A stretch of 64,000 bases of DNA from positions 434,001 through 498,000 of the forward strand of contig NZ_ASWD01000003.1 in the NCBI RefSeq assembly GCF_000407485.1, written 5' to 3'. The notes beneath the pieces were generated by a model that saw only the letters and a program-made list of their open reading frames with translations, ran no database searches and was not told where the DNA came from. Numbering within the stretch: position 1 is the stretch's first letter; every line of letters begins with the position of its first letter. Below are positions 1 through 8,040 of the stretch, piece after piece. The position numbers and the translations under genes are program-made. The DNA is from Enterococcus pallens ATCC BAA-351 (GTDB lineage: Bacteria; Bacillota; Bacilli; Lactobacillales; Enterococcaceae).

Positions 1-511
1 CGCCAATTGAATGAGTACCACTTGCACAAGCTGTAACCGTACTAGTACAAATTCCTTTTGCACCAATACGCAAAGCAACGTTTCCGGCAGCCATGTTTAC
101 GATAGCTAAAGGAACAAACATTGGCGAAACTCGTCCTGGACCTTTGGCATCCATACGTAAAACTTGATCCTGAATCGTTCCTAAGCCACCAATTCCTGAA
201 CCGATCATAACTCCTACACGTTCCATATCTTCTTCTTCGGTATTAATCCCACTCATTTCTAGTGCTTCCAAAGCTGCATAAATAGCATATAAAGAATAAC
301 GTTCCATACGTTTTGTATCTTTTTTAACGAAATATTTTTCTAAAGGAAAGTCTTTAACTTCCGCAGCCATAGTAATGCCCGTTTCAGAAGCATCAAATTG
401 CTGGATAGGGCCAATGCCGTGCTTTCCTTGTTTTAAGTTAGTTAAAAATGTTTCTTTGTCATTTCCTATCGGTGATACAACACCATATCCGGTAATTACG
501 ACACGATTCAT
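1..511 (-). CDS. fabF: 3-oxoacyl-ACP synthase II (partial, C-terminus outside window)
   Basis: Condensing enzyme that elongates acyl-ACP with malonyl-ACP in type II fatty acid synthesis, in the cytoplasm. About 170 N-terminal residues are present. They begin MNRVVITGYGVVSPIG, typical of FabF, and reach the nucleophile loop TACASGTHSIG, with the active-site cysteine near residue 162. The His-His part of the triad lies beyond the window edge. The start at 511 is preferred to the in-frame ATG at 520, because the AAAGGAT ribosome site sits directly against 520 but about 8 bases from 511. It follows fabG by 16 bases and is the last visible gene of the fabT operon; in enterococci the cluster normally continues with accB, fabZ and accCDA. 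Confidence 0.96.
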   Translation of the reverse strand, partial: MNRVVITGYGVVSPIGNDKETFLTNLKQGKHGIGPIQQFDASETGITMAAEVKDFPLEKYFVKKDTKRMERYSLYAIYAALEALEMSGINTEEEDMERVGVMIGSGIGGLGTIQDQVLRMDAKGPGRVSPMFVPLAIVNMAAGNVALRIGAKGICTSTVTACASGTHSIG

Positions 512-527
512 TTTTTTCATCCTTTCT

Positions 528-1259
528 TTACATGACCATGCCGCCATCGACATTAATCACTTGACCTGTTAAATACGGACTTTCTGCTAAAAATACTGCT
601 GCTTTTGCTACATCTTCGACACTGCCATATCGTTTTAAAGGAATCTGGCCTTCGATTTGCAATTTAATTTTATCGCTTAACTGATCCGTCATTTCTGTGG
701 CAATAAAACCTGGGGCTAACGCATTACAAGTAATACCTCTGGGTGCAACTTCTCTAGCAACTGATTTAGTAAAACCAATCACACCTGCTTTGCTGGCAGC
801 ATAATTGCTTTGACCAACGTTACCAATTTGACCAATAACACTTGCCATATTGATGATAGCACCACTTCGTTGCTTCATCATCTGTTTTAATACTTGTTGC
901 GTCATATTGAAAGTACCTTTTAAGTTAATATCCAAACAAGCATCAAATTCTTCCGGCTTCATTCGCAACAACAATTTGTCTTGAGTGATTCCGGCATTAT
1001 TTATCAAGATATCAATCGAACCCAATGTTTCATTTGCTTCAGCAATCATTCTGCCTGCATCTTCAAATGAGCTGATGTCACCGCAAATACAAATACATTT
1101 GACACCTAGAGCTTCAATCTCTGCTACTTTATCGGCTGCAATTTCTTTACGTCCATTCAAAACAATGTTGGCACCTTGCTGAGCAAAAGCCTGAGCAAGT
1201 CCCCAACCGATTCCGCGGCTGCTGCCAGTAATAAAAATATTTTTATTTGCTAATTCCAT
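528..1259 (-). CDS. fabG: 3-oxoacyl-ACP reductase
   Basis: NADPH-dependent reduction of 3-ketoacyl-ACP to 3-hydroxyacyl-ACP, the first reductive step of each elongation cycle. The 243-residue classical SDR shows the nucleotide motif TGSSRGIG near residue 11, the NNAG motif near residue 88, and the catalytic Ser with YAASK near residue 154, and ends in a typical VINVDGGM segment. Length is normal for FabG. The start codon lies inside the end of fabD (17-base overlap), which indicates translational coupling in the fab operon. Many SDRs resemble FabG, but the position between fabD and fabF makes this assignment secure. Confidence 0.96.
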   Translation of the reverse strand: MELANKNIFITGSSRGIGWGLAQAFAQQGANIVLNGRKEIAADKVAEIEALGVKCICICGDISSFEDAGRMIAEANETLGSIDILINNAGITQDKLLLRMKPEEFDACLDINLKGTFNMTQQVLKQMMKQRSGAIINMASVIGQIGNVGQSNYAASKAGVIGFTKSVAREVAPRGITCNALAPGFIATEMTDQLSDKIKLQIEGQIPLKRYGSVEDVAKAAVFLAESPYLTGQVINVDGGMVM

Positions 1260-2187
1260 CGGTTCCTCCCATTAATTGGATTGTATCCTGCAAAGTTTGG
1301 CTATCTTCCACTCGACTTGTTTGAATCGAACGATCAATTTTTTTGATAAAACCAGTTAGTGTTTTACCAGGCCCAATCTCGATCATTCGTTCAATACCCA
1401 TTTCTTTTAATCTAAGAATACTGTCGCTAAAACGCACTGGTGACATCACTTGTGCTGTTAATAAGGAGACAATTTCCGAAGCTGGCATTTCCTTTGCAGT
1501 TGTATTTGAAATAACCGGACATTGCAAATCATGAAATACGATCTTTTGCAGTTCTAGATTTAACTGGCGACTAGCTGGTTCTAATAACGCGGTATGGAAA
1601 GGTCCACTTACATTTAAAGGAATCATGCGTTTAACCCCCGCTGCAGACAAAAGTTCTTCCGCTTTTTCAACTGCCGCAATCTCTCCACCAATAACAATTT
1701 GTTGCGGTGTATTGTAGTTGGCTGGTGAAACAATTCCCACTGAAGAGGCCTGTTGACAACATTCTTCAATTACTTCTGCTGAAGTGTTCAATACTGCCAC
1801 CATTTTCCCACTGCCACTGGGAGCAGCTGTACTCATGTATTGACCTCGTTTTTGAACTAATTGAACTGCATCACCAAAGTCTAAGGCTCCTGCAGCAACC
1901 AGTGCTGTATATTCGCCTAAGCTCAATCCAGCAACTGCATCCTTTGAGATACCCATTTTTTCAATTACTCGTAAAAAAGCAGTACTGACAGTTAGAATTG
2001 CTGGTTGAGTGTATTCTGTTTCATGAATATTCTGATTTTCTTCAAAACAAAGTTGGCTCATAGAATAGCCTAATAAGTCGCTGGCTTCTTCAAAGGTTTC
2101 ACGAACAATCGCTTCCTGCTGATAAAGCTCTTTCCCCATACCGACATATTGAGCTCCTTGACCGCTAAATAAAAATGCTGTTTTCAT
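1243..2187 (-). CDS. fabD: malonyl-CoA:ACP transacylase
   Basis: Loads malonyl groups from CoA onto ACP to supply all elongation steps. The 314 residues begin with MKTAFLFSGQGAQ, the typical acyltransferase opening. The nucleophile elbow GLSLG places the catalytic serine at residue 89, and the later GPFHTALL supplies the partner histidine. It lies 53 bases downstream of acpP and overlaps fabG. In the E. faecalis cluster as I recall it, fabK sits at this junction, but there is no room for it here. A GC-rich hairpin in the acpP-fabD gap may set relative expression. Confidence 0.96.
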   Translation of the reverse strand: MKTAFLFSGQGAQYVGMGKELYQQEAIVRETFEEASDLLGYSMSQLCFEENQNIHETEYTQPAILTVSTAFLRVIEKMGISKDAVAGLSLGEYTALVAAGALDFGDAVQLVQKRGQYMSTAAPSGSGKMVAVLNTSAEVIEECCQQASSVGIVSPANYNTPQQIVIGGEIAAVEKAEELLSAAGVKRMIPLNVSGPFHTALLEPASRQLNLELQKIVFHDLQCPVISNTTAKEMPASEIVSLLTAQVMSPVRFSDSILRLKEMGIERMIEIGPGKTLTGFIKKIDRSIQTSRVEDSQTLQDTIQLMGGTDGISK

Positions 2188-2209
2188 AAATTTTCTCCTA
2201 ATATAAGGA

Positions 2210-2234
2210 AAGGCCAGGCTTTCGCCTCGCCCTT
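2210..2234 (-). other. GC-rich hairpin in acpP-fabD gap
   Basis: The short gap between acpP and fabD contains an imperfect GC-rich stem (core GGC-x-AGGC pairing with GCCT-x-GCC) closed by a four-base loop that reads GAAA on the mRNA strand. There is no long T-tract after it, so it is more likely an mRNA-stability or partial-attenuation element than a full terminator. It could keep acpP transcripts more abundant than downstream fab messages. The function is inference. Confidence 0.5.
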
Positions 2235-2240
2235 AGTCCT

Positions 2241-2468
2241 TTATGCGTTTTGTTGTTTTTCTACGTATTCAACTAAATCTTTAACAGTAGTAATACCATC
2301 TTCTGTTTCGATTTTCACGTCAAACTCGTCTTCAATTTCGTTGATGATTTGGAATAAGTCTAAACTATCTGCTTCCAAGTCTTCTTGAATATTTGTTGTT
2401 AATTCAACTTTTTCTTTCTCTACACCTAGTTCTTCTACGATAATTTCTTGGATTTTTTCAAAAGTCAT
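2241..2468 (-). CDS. acpP: acyl carrier protein
   Basis: Small acidic carrier (75 residues) that holds growing acyl chains on a 4'-phosphopantetheine arm. The attachment serine is at residue 35 in the EADSLDLFQ motif, followed by the acidic recognition helix [11 protein letters not shown]. Length and charge are normal. It sits between fabH and fabD. The location inside the FabT-controlled operon suggests this is the fatty-acid-synthesis ACP; some enterococci carry a second ACP elsewhere. Confidence 0.97.
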   Translation of the reverse strand: MTFEKIQEIIVEELGVEKEKVELTTNIQEDLEADSLDLFQIINEIEDEFDVKIETEDGITTVKDLVEYVEKQQNA

Positions 2469-2512
2469 GAGTTGTTTCCTCCATTTAATCTTCTTAAATT
2501 ATTTGTAAACAG

Positions 2513-3475
2513 TTATAGTTCCAGCAAAAGATTGCCCCAGGCAAGTCCGCCACCATAACCTGTTAATACCACTTTTTGTGTACCATTTAGATGAATACTA
2601 CCTGCTTCTATCAGCTCGTCCAATAGAATTGGGATGCTTGCTGCTGAAGTATTGCCATAGTTAGCCAAATTCATTGGGAATTTTTCAATGGGTTCCTTTA
2701 GCTTCTTAGCCATCTTTTCAATAATCCGACGATTTGCCTGATGAAAAAGATAAAGATCGATCGGCTCTTCTTTAACAAAGGCTTGAAGATCCTTAACAAC
2801 ATCGTTTAATGCAAAATTCCAAATTCCACGGCCATCCATCGTTAGACCTGCTTGATCGTCTTCTTGATGAAACTTGGTTTTTGTTGGTCGAAAACCAGCA
2901 ACCAATGAATTAGAACGTTCGCCGTCTGCTCGCAGCATCTGACGAGTAATAGAAGGTTTATTATCAGCCTCCAGTAAGACGCCTGCAGCACCATCTCCGA
3001 AAAGTACAGCTGTTGAGCGATCTTCCCAGTTAATTAGTTTGGAGGTCTTTTCGCCACCAATGACTAAGCCTCGCTTCAGTCCTGTGCGAATGAAGTTTTC
3101 TCCCGTTGCCAAAGCATAGACAAAACCAGCACAAGCTGCTGCTAAGTCAAAAGCCATTGCTTGGTTCGCACCAATTCGCCCTTGTACCTGACAAGCCACA
3201 GAAGGTGATGAATAATCTGGCGACATTGTTGCCACGATAATAAAATCTAATGAAGCCGCATCAATTTGGGCCTTAGCCAACAATTTCCTAGCTACTTCGG
3301 TGCAAAGATCCGACGTATTCTCTTCTTCAGCGATATGCCGTTGTTTGATTCCTGTTCGTGATTGAATCCACTCATCTGATGTATCCATCCATTGAGCTAA
3401 CTCATCGTTTGTGACAATGTTTTTGGGAAGATAACGAGCGGTTGCTGTAATCTTTCCATATTGATTGATGCTCAT
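2513..3475 (-). CDS. fabH: 3-oxoacyl-ACP synthase III
   Basis: Initiating condensing enzyme joining acetyl-CoA or a branched acyl-CoA with malonyl-ACP. The 320-residue protein has the full Cys-His-Asn triad: Cys115 in AAACAGF, His245 in FHQANRR and Asn275 in NYGNTSAAS. Its start overlaps the fabT stop by four bases (ATGA), so the two are translationally coupled. Length is normal for the family. Confidence 0.97.
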   Translation of the reverse strand: MSINQYGKITATARYLPKNIVTNDELAQWMDTSDEWIQSRTGIKQRHIAEEENTSDLCTEVARKLLAKAQIDAASLDFIIVATMSPDYSSPSVACQVQGRIGANQAMAFDLAAACAGFVYALATGENFIRTGLKRGLVIGGEKTSKLINWEDRSTAVLFGDGAAGVLLEADNKPSITRQMLRADGERSNSLVAGFRPTKTKFHQEDDQAGLTMDGRGIWNFALNDVVKDLQAFVKEEPIDLYLFHQANRRIIEKMAKKLKEPIEKFPMNLANYGNTSAASIPILLDELIEAGSIHLNGTQKVVLTGYGGGLAWGNLLLEL

Positions 3476-3912
3476 TTGATTTCCTCTAAGTATTCATATA
3501 GATTTTTCAATGCTCGCAAGAAAACTTCCTGCTCCTCAGTGTTCAAACCTTCTGTCGCATGACGTACCATTTCGCGATGAAAGTGCTGATGGACACGAAA
3601 AACCAATTTTCCCTTTTTAGTCAAGGAAAGTTTGACCACTCTTCGGTCATCTTCACTTCGAATACGTTCGACATAGCCTTTTTTCACTAAACGATTAATA
3701 GAAGTTGTTAAGGTTCCTACTGTAACCAAGAGCTCTCTTGCTACTTCCGTCGTGGTTTTCTTTTTATACATACCAATCGCATCGATCGTATGCATTTCAG
3801 TGATTGTTAAATCTCCAAACCTAGACTTTTTCAGCTCGTTTTCTTCAATTGACAGAACGTCATTAAAGATAGTCACTAAATAGCTATTCATTTCTTCCCA
3901 ATTGTGTTCCAT
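3472..3912 (-). CDS. fabT: FabT, MarR-family repressor of fatty acid synthesis
   Basis: Winged-helix MarR-type regulator of about 146 residues. In lactic acid bacteria FabT represses fab genes, helped by long-chain acyl-ACP. The sequence shows the dimer helices and a winged helix around TVGTLTTSINRLVKKGYVERIRSEDDRR written in parts: recognition segment TVGTLTTSINRLVKKGYV then a DDRRV wing. Its central stretch EMHTIDAIG matches my recollection of streptococcal FabT. I prefer the ATG at 3912, which has a GAGGG ribosome site, although a close one; an in-frame GTG at 3921 has no ribosome site. It is the first gene of the fab operon, and two TTTGA-N3-TCAAA palindromes overlap its promoter, which suggests autoregulation. 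Confidence 0.92.
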   Translation of the reverse strand: MEHNWEEMNSYLVTIFNDVLSIEENELKKSRFGDLTITEMHTIDAIGMYKKKTTTEVARELLVTVGTLTTSINRLVKKGYVERIRSEDDRRVVKLSLTKKGKLVFRVHQHFHREMVRHATEGLNTEEQEVFLRALKNLYEYLEEIK

Positions 3913-3927
3913 TTCCCTCACCCAATT

Positions 3928-3960
3928 AGTTTGACATTCAAATCATTTGATGATCAAACT
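3928..3960 (-). promoter_or_regulatory. two tandem FabT-type operators
   Basis: Two copies of the palindrome TTTGA-N3-TCAAA lie side by side: 3930-3942 (spacer CAT) and 3946-3958 (spacer TGA). Their centres are 16 bases apart, about one and a half helical turns. Both match the known FabT box of streptococci and lactococci. One overlaps the -10 element and the other the transcription start and early leader of the fab operon, a position that suits repression. Confidence 0.85.
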
Positions 3961-3986
3961 ATATCCTATTTTTATTTTCAATGCAA
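3958..3986 (-). promoter_or_regulatory. fabT-fabH operon promoter
   Basis: Read on the minus strand, a -35 element TTGCAT (3981-3986) and a -10 element TATAGT (3958-3963) are separated by exactly 17 bases. This is a good vegetative-sigma promoter about 45 bases upstream of fabT, and its -10 is overlapped by a FabT palindrome. Confidence 0.8.
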
Positions 3987-3991
3987 GCCGA

Positions 3992-4010
3992 TTTCTGTAT
4001 TTTACAGAAA
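3992..4010. other. perfect inverted repeat upstream of fab promoter
   Basis: TTTCTGTA, a three-base spacer and TACAGAAA form a perfect 8-bp inverted repeat just upstream of the fab -35 element. No T-tract follows on either strand, so it is not a typical terminator. It could be an operator for another regulator. The function is unknown. Confidence 0.4.
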
Positions 4011-4156
4011 AATAGTCCCACCATACTGTGAAAAAATAATTATACTAGCACCAAAAAACTTTGGGTATCAAAGCTTTTATTGAAACAGCTACTATTTTTC
4101 GACTTGCAAAATATCTGTTATCCATTTTATAAAATTTTCTTAACAAGAACAACAAA

Positions 4157-4185
4157 AAGAGTGATCCTCTAAAAAGATCACTCTT
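4157..4185 (-). terminator. cfa terminator
   Basis: A perfect 10-bp stem AAGAGTGATC / GATCACTCTT with a 9-base loop, just after the cfa stop codon, is followed on the minus strand by TTTTTGTTG. It should separate cfa from the fab operon downstream. Confidence 0.9.
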
Positions 4186-4192
4186 AGTTTAC

Positions 4193-5356
4193 TTATTTAC
4201 GATGCATCGGAATATCATTATTATTTGGATGTACCAGTAAATACTGAATAACATCGATATTGCTTGCTTGAAAAGACGCTGAACAGGCTTGCAAATACAA
4301 ATCCCACATTCGGTAAAATGTTTCATCCTTTTGTTTCAGCACTTGATCTTTAACCTCCTGGAAGTTTTTAGTCCAGTGCTCTAAAGTAAGCTGATAATCT
4401 CTCCGCAGACTTTCCAGATCAAGTAATTGTAAATTGTTTTCTGTCATATGTTCAACGAGTTCCGTAACCCCTGGGATATAGCCTCCTGGAAAAATATACT
4501 TATTAATCCAAGCGTTCTTAGCGCCACCTTGTTGGCGACTAATACCATGAATTAAAGCAGTTCCTTTCGCAGATAAATTTTTTTCTACGACCTTAAAATA
4601 CTCCGCTAAATTTTCTGCTCCAACGTGTTCAAACATTCCTACACTCGTGATATGATCATACGTCTCATTCTTTAAATCTCGATAATCCATTAGACGAACA
4701 GAGACGTTGTCCTCGAGATGTTCCTTTTCAATGATTTCTTGAATGTGGTGATATTGTTCCTCACTCAAAGTGATACCCGTTGATTTTACTCCGTATTCTT
4801 TGGCAGCAGTTAGAATCAACGTTCCCCAACCGCATCCAATATCCAGTAAGGTTTCTCCTGGCTGAATAAACAATTTATCCAAAATATGATGGACCTTATT
4901 GATTTGTGCTTGCTCCAAAGTATCCTCTGGTGTAGCAAAGTAGGCACAAGAATAGGTTAGAGTTGGATCTAGCCAAAGCTCATAAAAATCATTTCCTAAG
5001 TCGTAATGACTGTGAATATCGGTTTGTGATTGCTTCTTAGTATGCTTTTCTTTCGGCAACCATTTTTTGAAGTTCTTATTATGGAAGAAACCTTCTGCTT
5101 GATTGTAAACATCATAAATAAGTTCTTGCAGATTCCCTTCAACCTCAATTCGTTTTTCCATGTATGCTTCACCTAGAGCTAACGAAGCATTATTCATTAA
5201 ATCTTTAACTGGAATTTTTTCATGAAAAATAATTTTAAATGCTGTCTCACCTGAAGTTTCACCATATTCCTTTACGCTTCCATCCCAAAAAACGACTTCT
5301 GTCTTTTTGGAAAAAGACGGCTTAAATAATTGATTGTAAACTTCCTTATCTAACAT
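4193..5356 (-). CDS. cfa: cyclopropane-fatty-acyl-phospholipid synthase family
   Basis: SAM-dependent enzyme that methylenates the double bond of unsaturated acyl chains in membrane phospholipids. An N-terminal accessory region (about 110 residues) is followed by a class I methyltransferase core with the SAM-binding loop [11 protein letters not shown] and the downstream GITLSEEQ, plus [14 protein letters not shown], typical of CFA synthases. I chose the start at 5356 (387 residues) because GGAGG lies 6 bases upstream; a longer frame to 5416 adds a hydrophobic stretch without a ribosome site. It has its own terminator and sits between the lipid-synthesis operon and the glycolipid pair bgsAB, so it fits a membrane-lipid neighbourhood. 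Confidence 0.93.
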   Translation of the reverse strand: MLDKEVYNQLFKPSFSKKTEVVFWDGSVKEYGETSGETAFKIIFHEKIPVKDLMNNASLALGEAYMEKRIEVEGNLQELIYDVYNQAEGFFHNKNFKKWLPKEKHTKKQSQTDIHSHYDLGNDFYELWLDPTLTYSCAYFATPEDTLEQAQINKVHHILDKLFIQPGETLLDIGCGWGTLILTAAKEYGVKSTGITLSEEQYHHIQEIIEKEHLEDNVSVRLMDYRDLKNETYDHITSVGMFEHVGAENLAEYFKVVEKNLSAKGTALIHGISRQQGGAKNAWINKYIFPGGYIPGVTELVEHMTENNLQLLDLESLRRDYQLTLEHWTKNFQEVKDQVLKQKDETFYRMWDLYLQACSASFQASNIDVIQYLLVHPNNNDIPMHRK

Positions 5357-5442
5357 TCTAATTCCTCCACTTCTAATTACATAATCTATCATTATCCAAA
5401 AGCAAAATAAGTTCAAATAATATGCAATTTAGTGAAAGCAAA

Positions 5443-5484
5443 AAGCTTTGCAGAATCCTTGAACTAAGTTCTTCTGCAAAGCTT
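5443..5484. terminator. long hairpin between DUF1797 gene and cfa
   Basis: A 13-bp stem AAGCTTTGCAGAA / TTCTGCAAAGCTT with a 16-base loop is followed on the minus strand by TTTTTGC and on the plus strand by AATTTTTT. It lies upstream of cfa and downstream of another terminator, so it is either a second terminator for the upstream gene or a cfa leader structure. Confidence 0.6.
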
Positions 5485-5503
5485 AATTTTTTATATAATC
5501 AAA

Positions 5504-5523
5504 AAAACGGGTTTCCCCGTTTT
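5504..5523 (-). terminator. terminator of DUF1797 gene
   Basis: The stem AAAACGGG / CCCGTTTT with a four-base loop overlaps the stop codon of the small gene. On the minus strand seven Ts follow. This is a compact intrinsic terminator. Confidence 0.85.
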
Positions 5524-5752
5524 ATTGAATCAAGTCGTAAATTTCCATTGCAACAATATCAATATTATCAAATTGATAAGTTTGTTTACTGTCACTTTCA
5601 GTTAATTCGAATGTTTCAGTTGTACTATCGTAAGTTACCGTACATTTTTCGACTCCATCTTTTTCAAAACGGCGAACTTGAACTTCATTATCTGTAGATT
5701 CTGTCATAGCTTCCAAACGTTTAATAATGGCAACTAATTGCGAGTGCTTCAT
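5522..5752 (-). CDS. DUF1797 (YkuJ-like) small protein
   Basis: A 76-residue soluble acidic protein resembling Bacillus YkuJ. It has an N-terminal helix with LVAIIKRLEAM, then beta strands ending in YQFDNIDIVAMEIYDLIQ, a tail conserved in YkuJ (PFDNIDMVSIEI-type). The biochemical function of the family is not known to me. It is monocistronic, with a terminator overlapping its stop codon and a ribosome site GGAGGCACC before the start. No membrane segment or cysteine pair is visible that would suggest metal binding. Confidence 0.85.
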   Translation of the reverse strand: MKHSQLVAIIKRLEAMTESTDNEVQVRRFEKDGVEKCTVTYDSTTETFELTESDSKQTYQFDNIDIVAMEIYDLIQ

Positions 5753-5832
5753 CTAGGTGCCTCCCTTCCAATCATTCTGTATTATTGTATCAAATCAGAC
5801 TCTATCTTGCATTGTTTTTACTAAAATAATTC

Positions 5833-6720
5833 TTAATTTTTGTCAAAGGCAGGTTTGCCTTCAGTCCACCATAATTTGATCAGAGCCTGGGTGCCGTCGT
5901 TCTCATATCCATTTGCAGCCAATTGCTCATACAATTCGACAGCCAGCTTAGTTCCTGGAAGTTCCAAAGACAATTTTTCTGCTTCATCGAGTGCTATTTT
6001 TAGATCCTTAATAAAATGCTTTACGAAAAATCCAGGTGAATAATCTTCCTTCAAAATTCTTGGTCCATAGTTCACCATAGACCAATTTTCGGCAGCACCT
6101 CCACCAAGTGTTTCTAACACCTGAGGTACGTCTAAACCAGCTTTTTGAGCGTAAACAAACATTTCAGTCATTCCTGTCATGGTACCAGCAATCATGATCT
6201 GGTTCGCCATTTTAGTATGTTGACCACTGCCAGCTTCTCCATGAAGCGCATACGCTTTCCCCATGATTTCAAATAGCGGAACAACTTTTTCATAAGTAGA
6301 AGGATTACCACCAACCATAATTGTCAATGTGGCATTCTTTGCGCCAAGGTCTCCTCCCGAAACAGGCGCATCCAATGCATCAGAGCCTTTTTCAACTGCA
6401 GTTTCCTGGATTTTTTTGGCTAAAGTTGGTGTTGAGGTTGTTAAGTCTACAAAAATTTTGTTTTTAACTGGAACCGTGAATATTCCATTTTCTTTATAAT
6501 AGATTTGTTCTACATCGCTAGGATAACCCACCATAGTAAAAATTATTTCTGCCGCTTCAGTTACTTTTGCTGGAGTATCTTGCCAAGTAGCACCATTTTC
6601 GACTAATTCGTCTGTTTTGCTTTTGGTTCGATTATATACGTGAACATTGTGCCCTGCATTCAGCAAATGTCCAACGATGGCCTTTCCCATAACACCTGTA
6701 CCGATAAAACCTAATTCCAT
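5833..6720 (-). CDS. NAD(P)-dependent beta-hydroxyacid dehydrogenase (3-hydroxyisobutyrate dehydrogenase family)
   Basis: 295-residue oxidoreductase of the beta-HAD family (3-hydroxyisobutyrate, tartronate semialdehyde and 6-phosphogluconate relatives). The Rossmann motif GFIGTGVMGKAI is at residues 4-15, the substrate loop DAPVSGGDLGAKN is near residue 120, and the catalytic lysine lies in KMANQIM near residue 170. The exact substrate cannot be read from the sequence; glyoxylate, succinic semialdehyde or tartronate semialdehyde are possible. The bgsB terminator lies just upstream, so it probably has its own promoter in that gap. Confidence 0.88.
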   Translation of the reverse strand: MELGFIGTGVMGKAIVGHLLNAGHNVHVYNRTKSKTDELVENGATWQDTPAKVTEAAEIIFTMVGYPSDVEQIYYKENGIFTVPVKNKIFVDLTTSTPTLAKKIQETAVEKGSDALDAPVSGGDLGAKNATLTIMVGGNPSTYEKVVPLFEIMGKAYALHGEAGSGQHTKMANQIMIAGTMTGMTEMFVYAQKAGLDVPQVLETLGGGAAENWSMVNYGPRILKEDYSPGFFVKHFIKDLKIALDEAEKLSLELPGTKLAVELYEQLAANGYENDGTQALIKLWWTEGKPAFDKN

Positions 6721-6743
6721 AAGCTTAATCCCTCCTAAAAAAT

Positions 6744-6778
6744 AAATCCATCTCTAGTATACCTGAAGAGATGGATTT
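6744..6778 (-). terminator. bgsAB terminator
   Basis: A 12-bp perfect stem AAATCCATCTCT / AGAGATGGATTT with an 11-base loop follows the bgsB stop by six bases and is followed on the minus strand by ATTTTTT. Confidence 0.92.
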
Positions 6779-6783
6779 AAGCC

Positions 6784-8025
6784 TTATTTATCTACTGAAT
6801 TTTTGAGAGAAGCTATTTTTACACGAACCTTTTCGACTGGACGTTTTTGACTAAGCGGTATTCTTTGATGATTTTTCTGATAATACTCCATCATTTGCTG
6901 ATAAAAATCAATTATTTCATCACCAAATTTTTGAGCGGATATTTCAGTTAACTTTCTCTGCTTCAAACTATCATCCAGAATAAGTCCTCTATTAATGTAA
7001 TCAATTAACGCTTCAGAAAAATCTTCGTCCTTTTCAAAGGTTACTCCCAAGCGTTCATCATCCAATAAAGCTTCCAAATAGTCATTGCCCTCTACTATGC
7101 ATTGGGTACCTGAAGCAATTGCTTCGGCGTAAGTCAAACCTTGTGTTTCTGAGGTTGAGGCACTAACAAAATAGTCGGCTGCCCGATAATAGACAGGCAC
7201 TTGATCATGAGGGATTTCTCCAGTGAATTGCACGTATTCTTGAAGTTTTAACTCCCCTACTAATTCTTCTAAATTTTCTCTATGAGGGCCCTTGCCTACA
7301 ATTACTAGACGGGCACCAGGGCAGCTTTCCAACACTTTAGGAAATTGTTGAACAATGACTTGAATATTTTTTTCATAAGAAATTCGACTTAAAGATAATA
7401 TCATCAGTTGGTCATCAGTAATTCCTAATTCACGACGCAAATCTTTCAGCATTTGGCTTGTGATATCGGAACGAATAAATCCCTCGATTTCGATCCCTGT
7501 AGGAATAATTCGCATAGGGATTTCAACTTCATAACGCTTCAACGTGTTTACTACGCGTTGACTCGGGCAAACCACACCTGTCGAGCGATTAACAAACATA
7601 CGAATAAAATGTTTTACATGGGTTGGACGCACAACTTTTCCATTGGCAATATAATGGAGATAATCTTCATACATTGTGTGATAAGTATGGATTACTGGAA
7701 CTCTCAACCGGTTGCCAACCATTTTTCCTAACAACCCAGCACCGAATTCAGTATGGGTGTGAATCAATTCCAATTCTAGCTCTTTAGCAATTTGATAAGC
7801 AAACCACATACCGCGAACTACAATTCGGCGATCCTTGAACGAGACAAATGGGACACTTGGCATTCGAACAATGTCTTTTTCAAAATCTTCAGCATCCGGG
7901 TCGGTCGTGGTAAATATATAGACTTCATGTCCTTTGTTCTCCAACTCATCCTTCAGCGTTTTGATTGATGTCGCTACTCCGCTAACCTGCGGGAAGTAGG
8001 TATCTGTAAAAAAACCAATACGCAC
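6784..8025 (-). CDS. bgsB: 1,2-diacylglycerol 3-alpha-glucosyltransferase (monoglucosyl-DAG synthase)
   Basis: GT4-family enzyme that transfers glucose from UDP-glucose to diacylglycerol, making the glycolipid that becomes the lipoteichoic-acid anchor. The 413-residue protein opens MRIGFFTDTYFPQVSGVATS, like streptococcal and enterococcal monoglucosyl-DAG synthases. It has the GT4 donor-site region SASTSETQGLTYAEA near residue 310 and a basic C-terminus for membrane association. The start is GTG with GGAGG 7 bases upstream. It lies 15 bases after the second glycosyltransferase, matching the bgsA-bgsB pair of E. faecalis, whose loss affects glycolipids and biofilm. Assignment of the two steps rests on similarity, not on sequence alone. 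Confidence 0.88.
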   Translation of the reverse strand: MRIGFFTDTYFPQVSGVATSIKTLKDELENKGHEVYIFTTTDPDAEDFEKDIVRMPSVPFVSFKDRRIVVRGMWFAYQIAKELELELIHTHTEFGAGLLGKMVGNRLRVPVIHTYHTMYEDYLHYIANGKVVRPTHVKHFIRMFVNRSTGVVCPSQRVVNTLKRYEVEIPMRIIPTGIEIEGFIRSDITSQMLKDLRRELGITDDQLMILSLSRISYEKNIQVIVQQFPKVLESCPGARLVIVGKGPHRENLEELVGELKLQEYVQFTGEIPHDQVPVYYRAADYFVSASTSETQGLTYAEAIASGTQCIVEGNDYLEALLDDERLGVTFEKDEDFSEALIDYINRGLILDDSLKQRKLTEISAQKFGDEIIDFYQQMMEYYQKNHQRIPLSQKRPVEKVRVKIASLKNSVDK

Positions 8026-8040
8026 AATTATTCCTCCAAA

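Noticed and set aside
375-572. Plus-strand open frame across the fabF start
   Set aside because: It lies opposite fabF and the fabG end, has no ribosome site and no family resemblance.
5422-5697. Plus-strand 91-codon frame
   Set aside because: It runs opposite the YkuJ-like gene and through two hairpins; the coding signal belongs to the minus strand.
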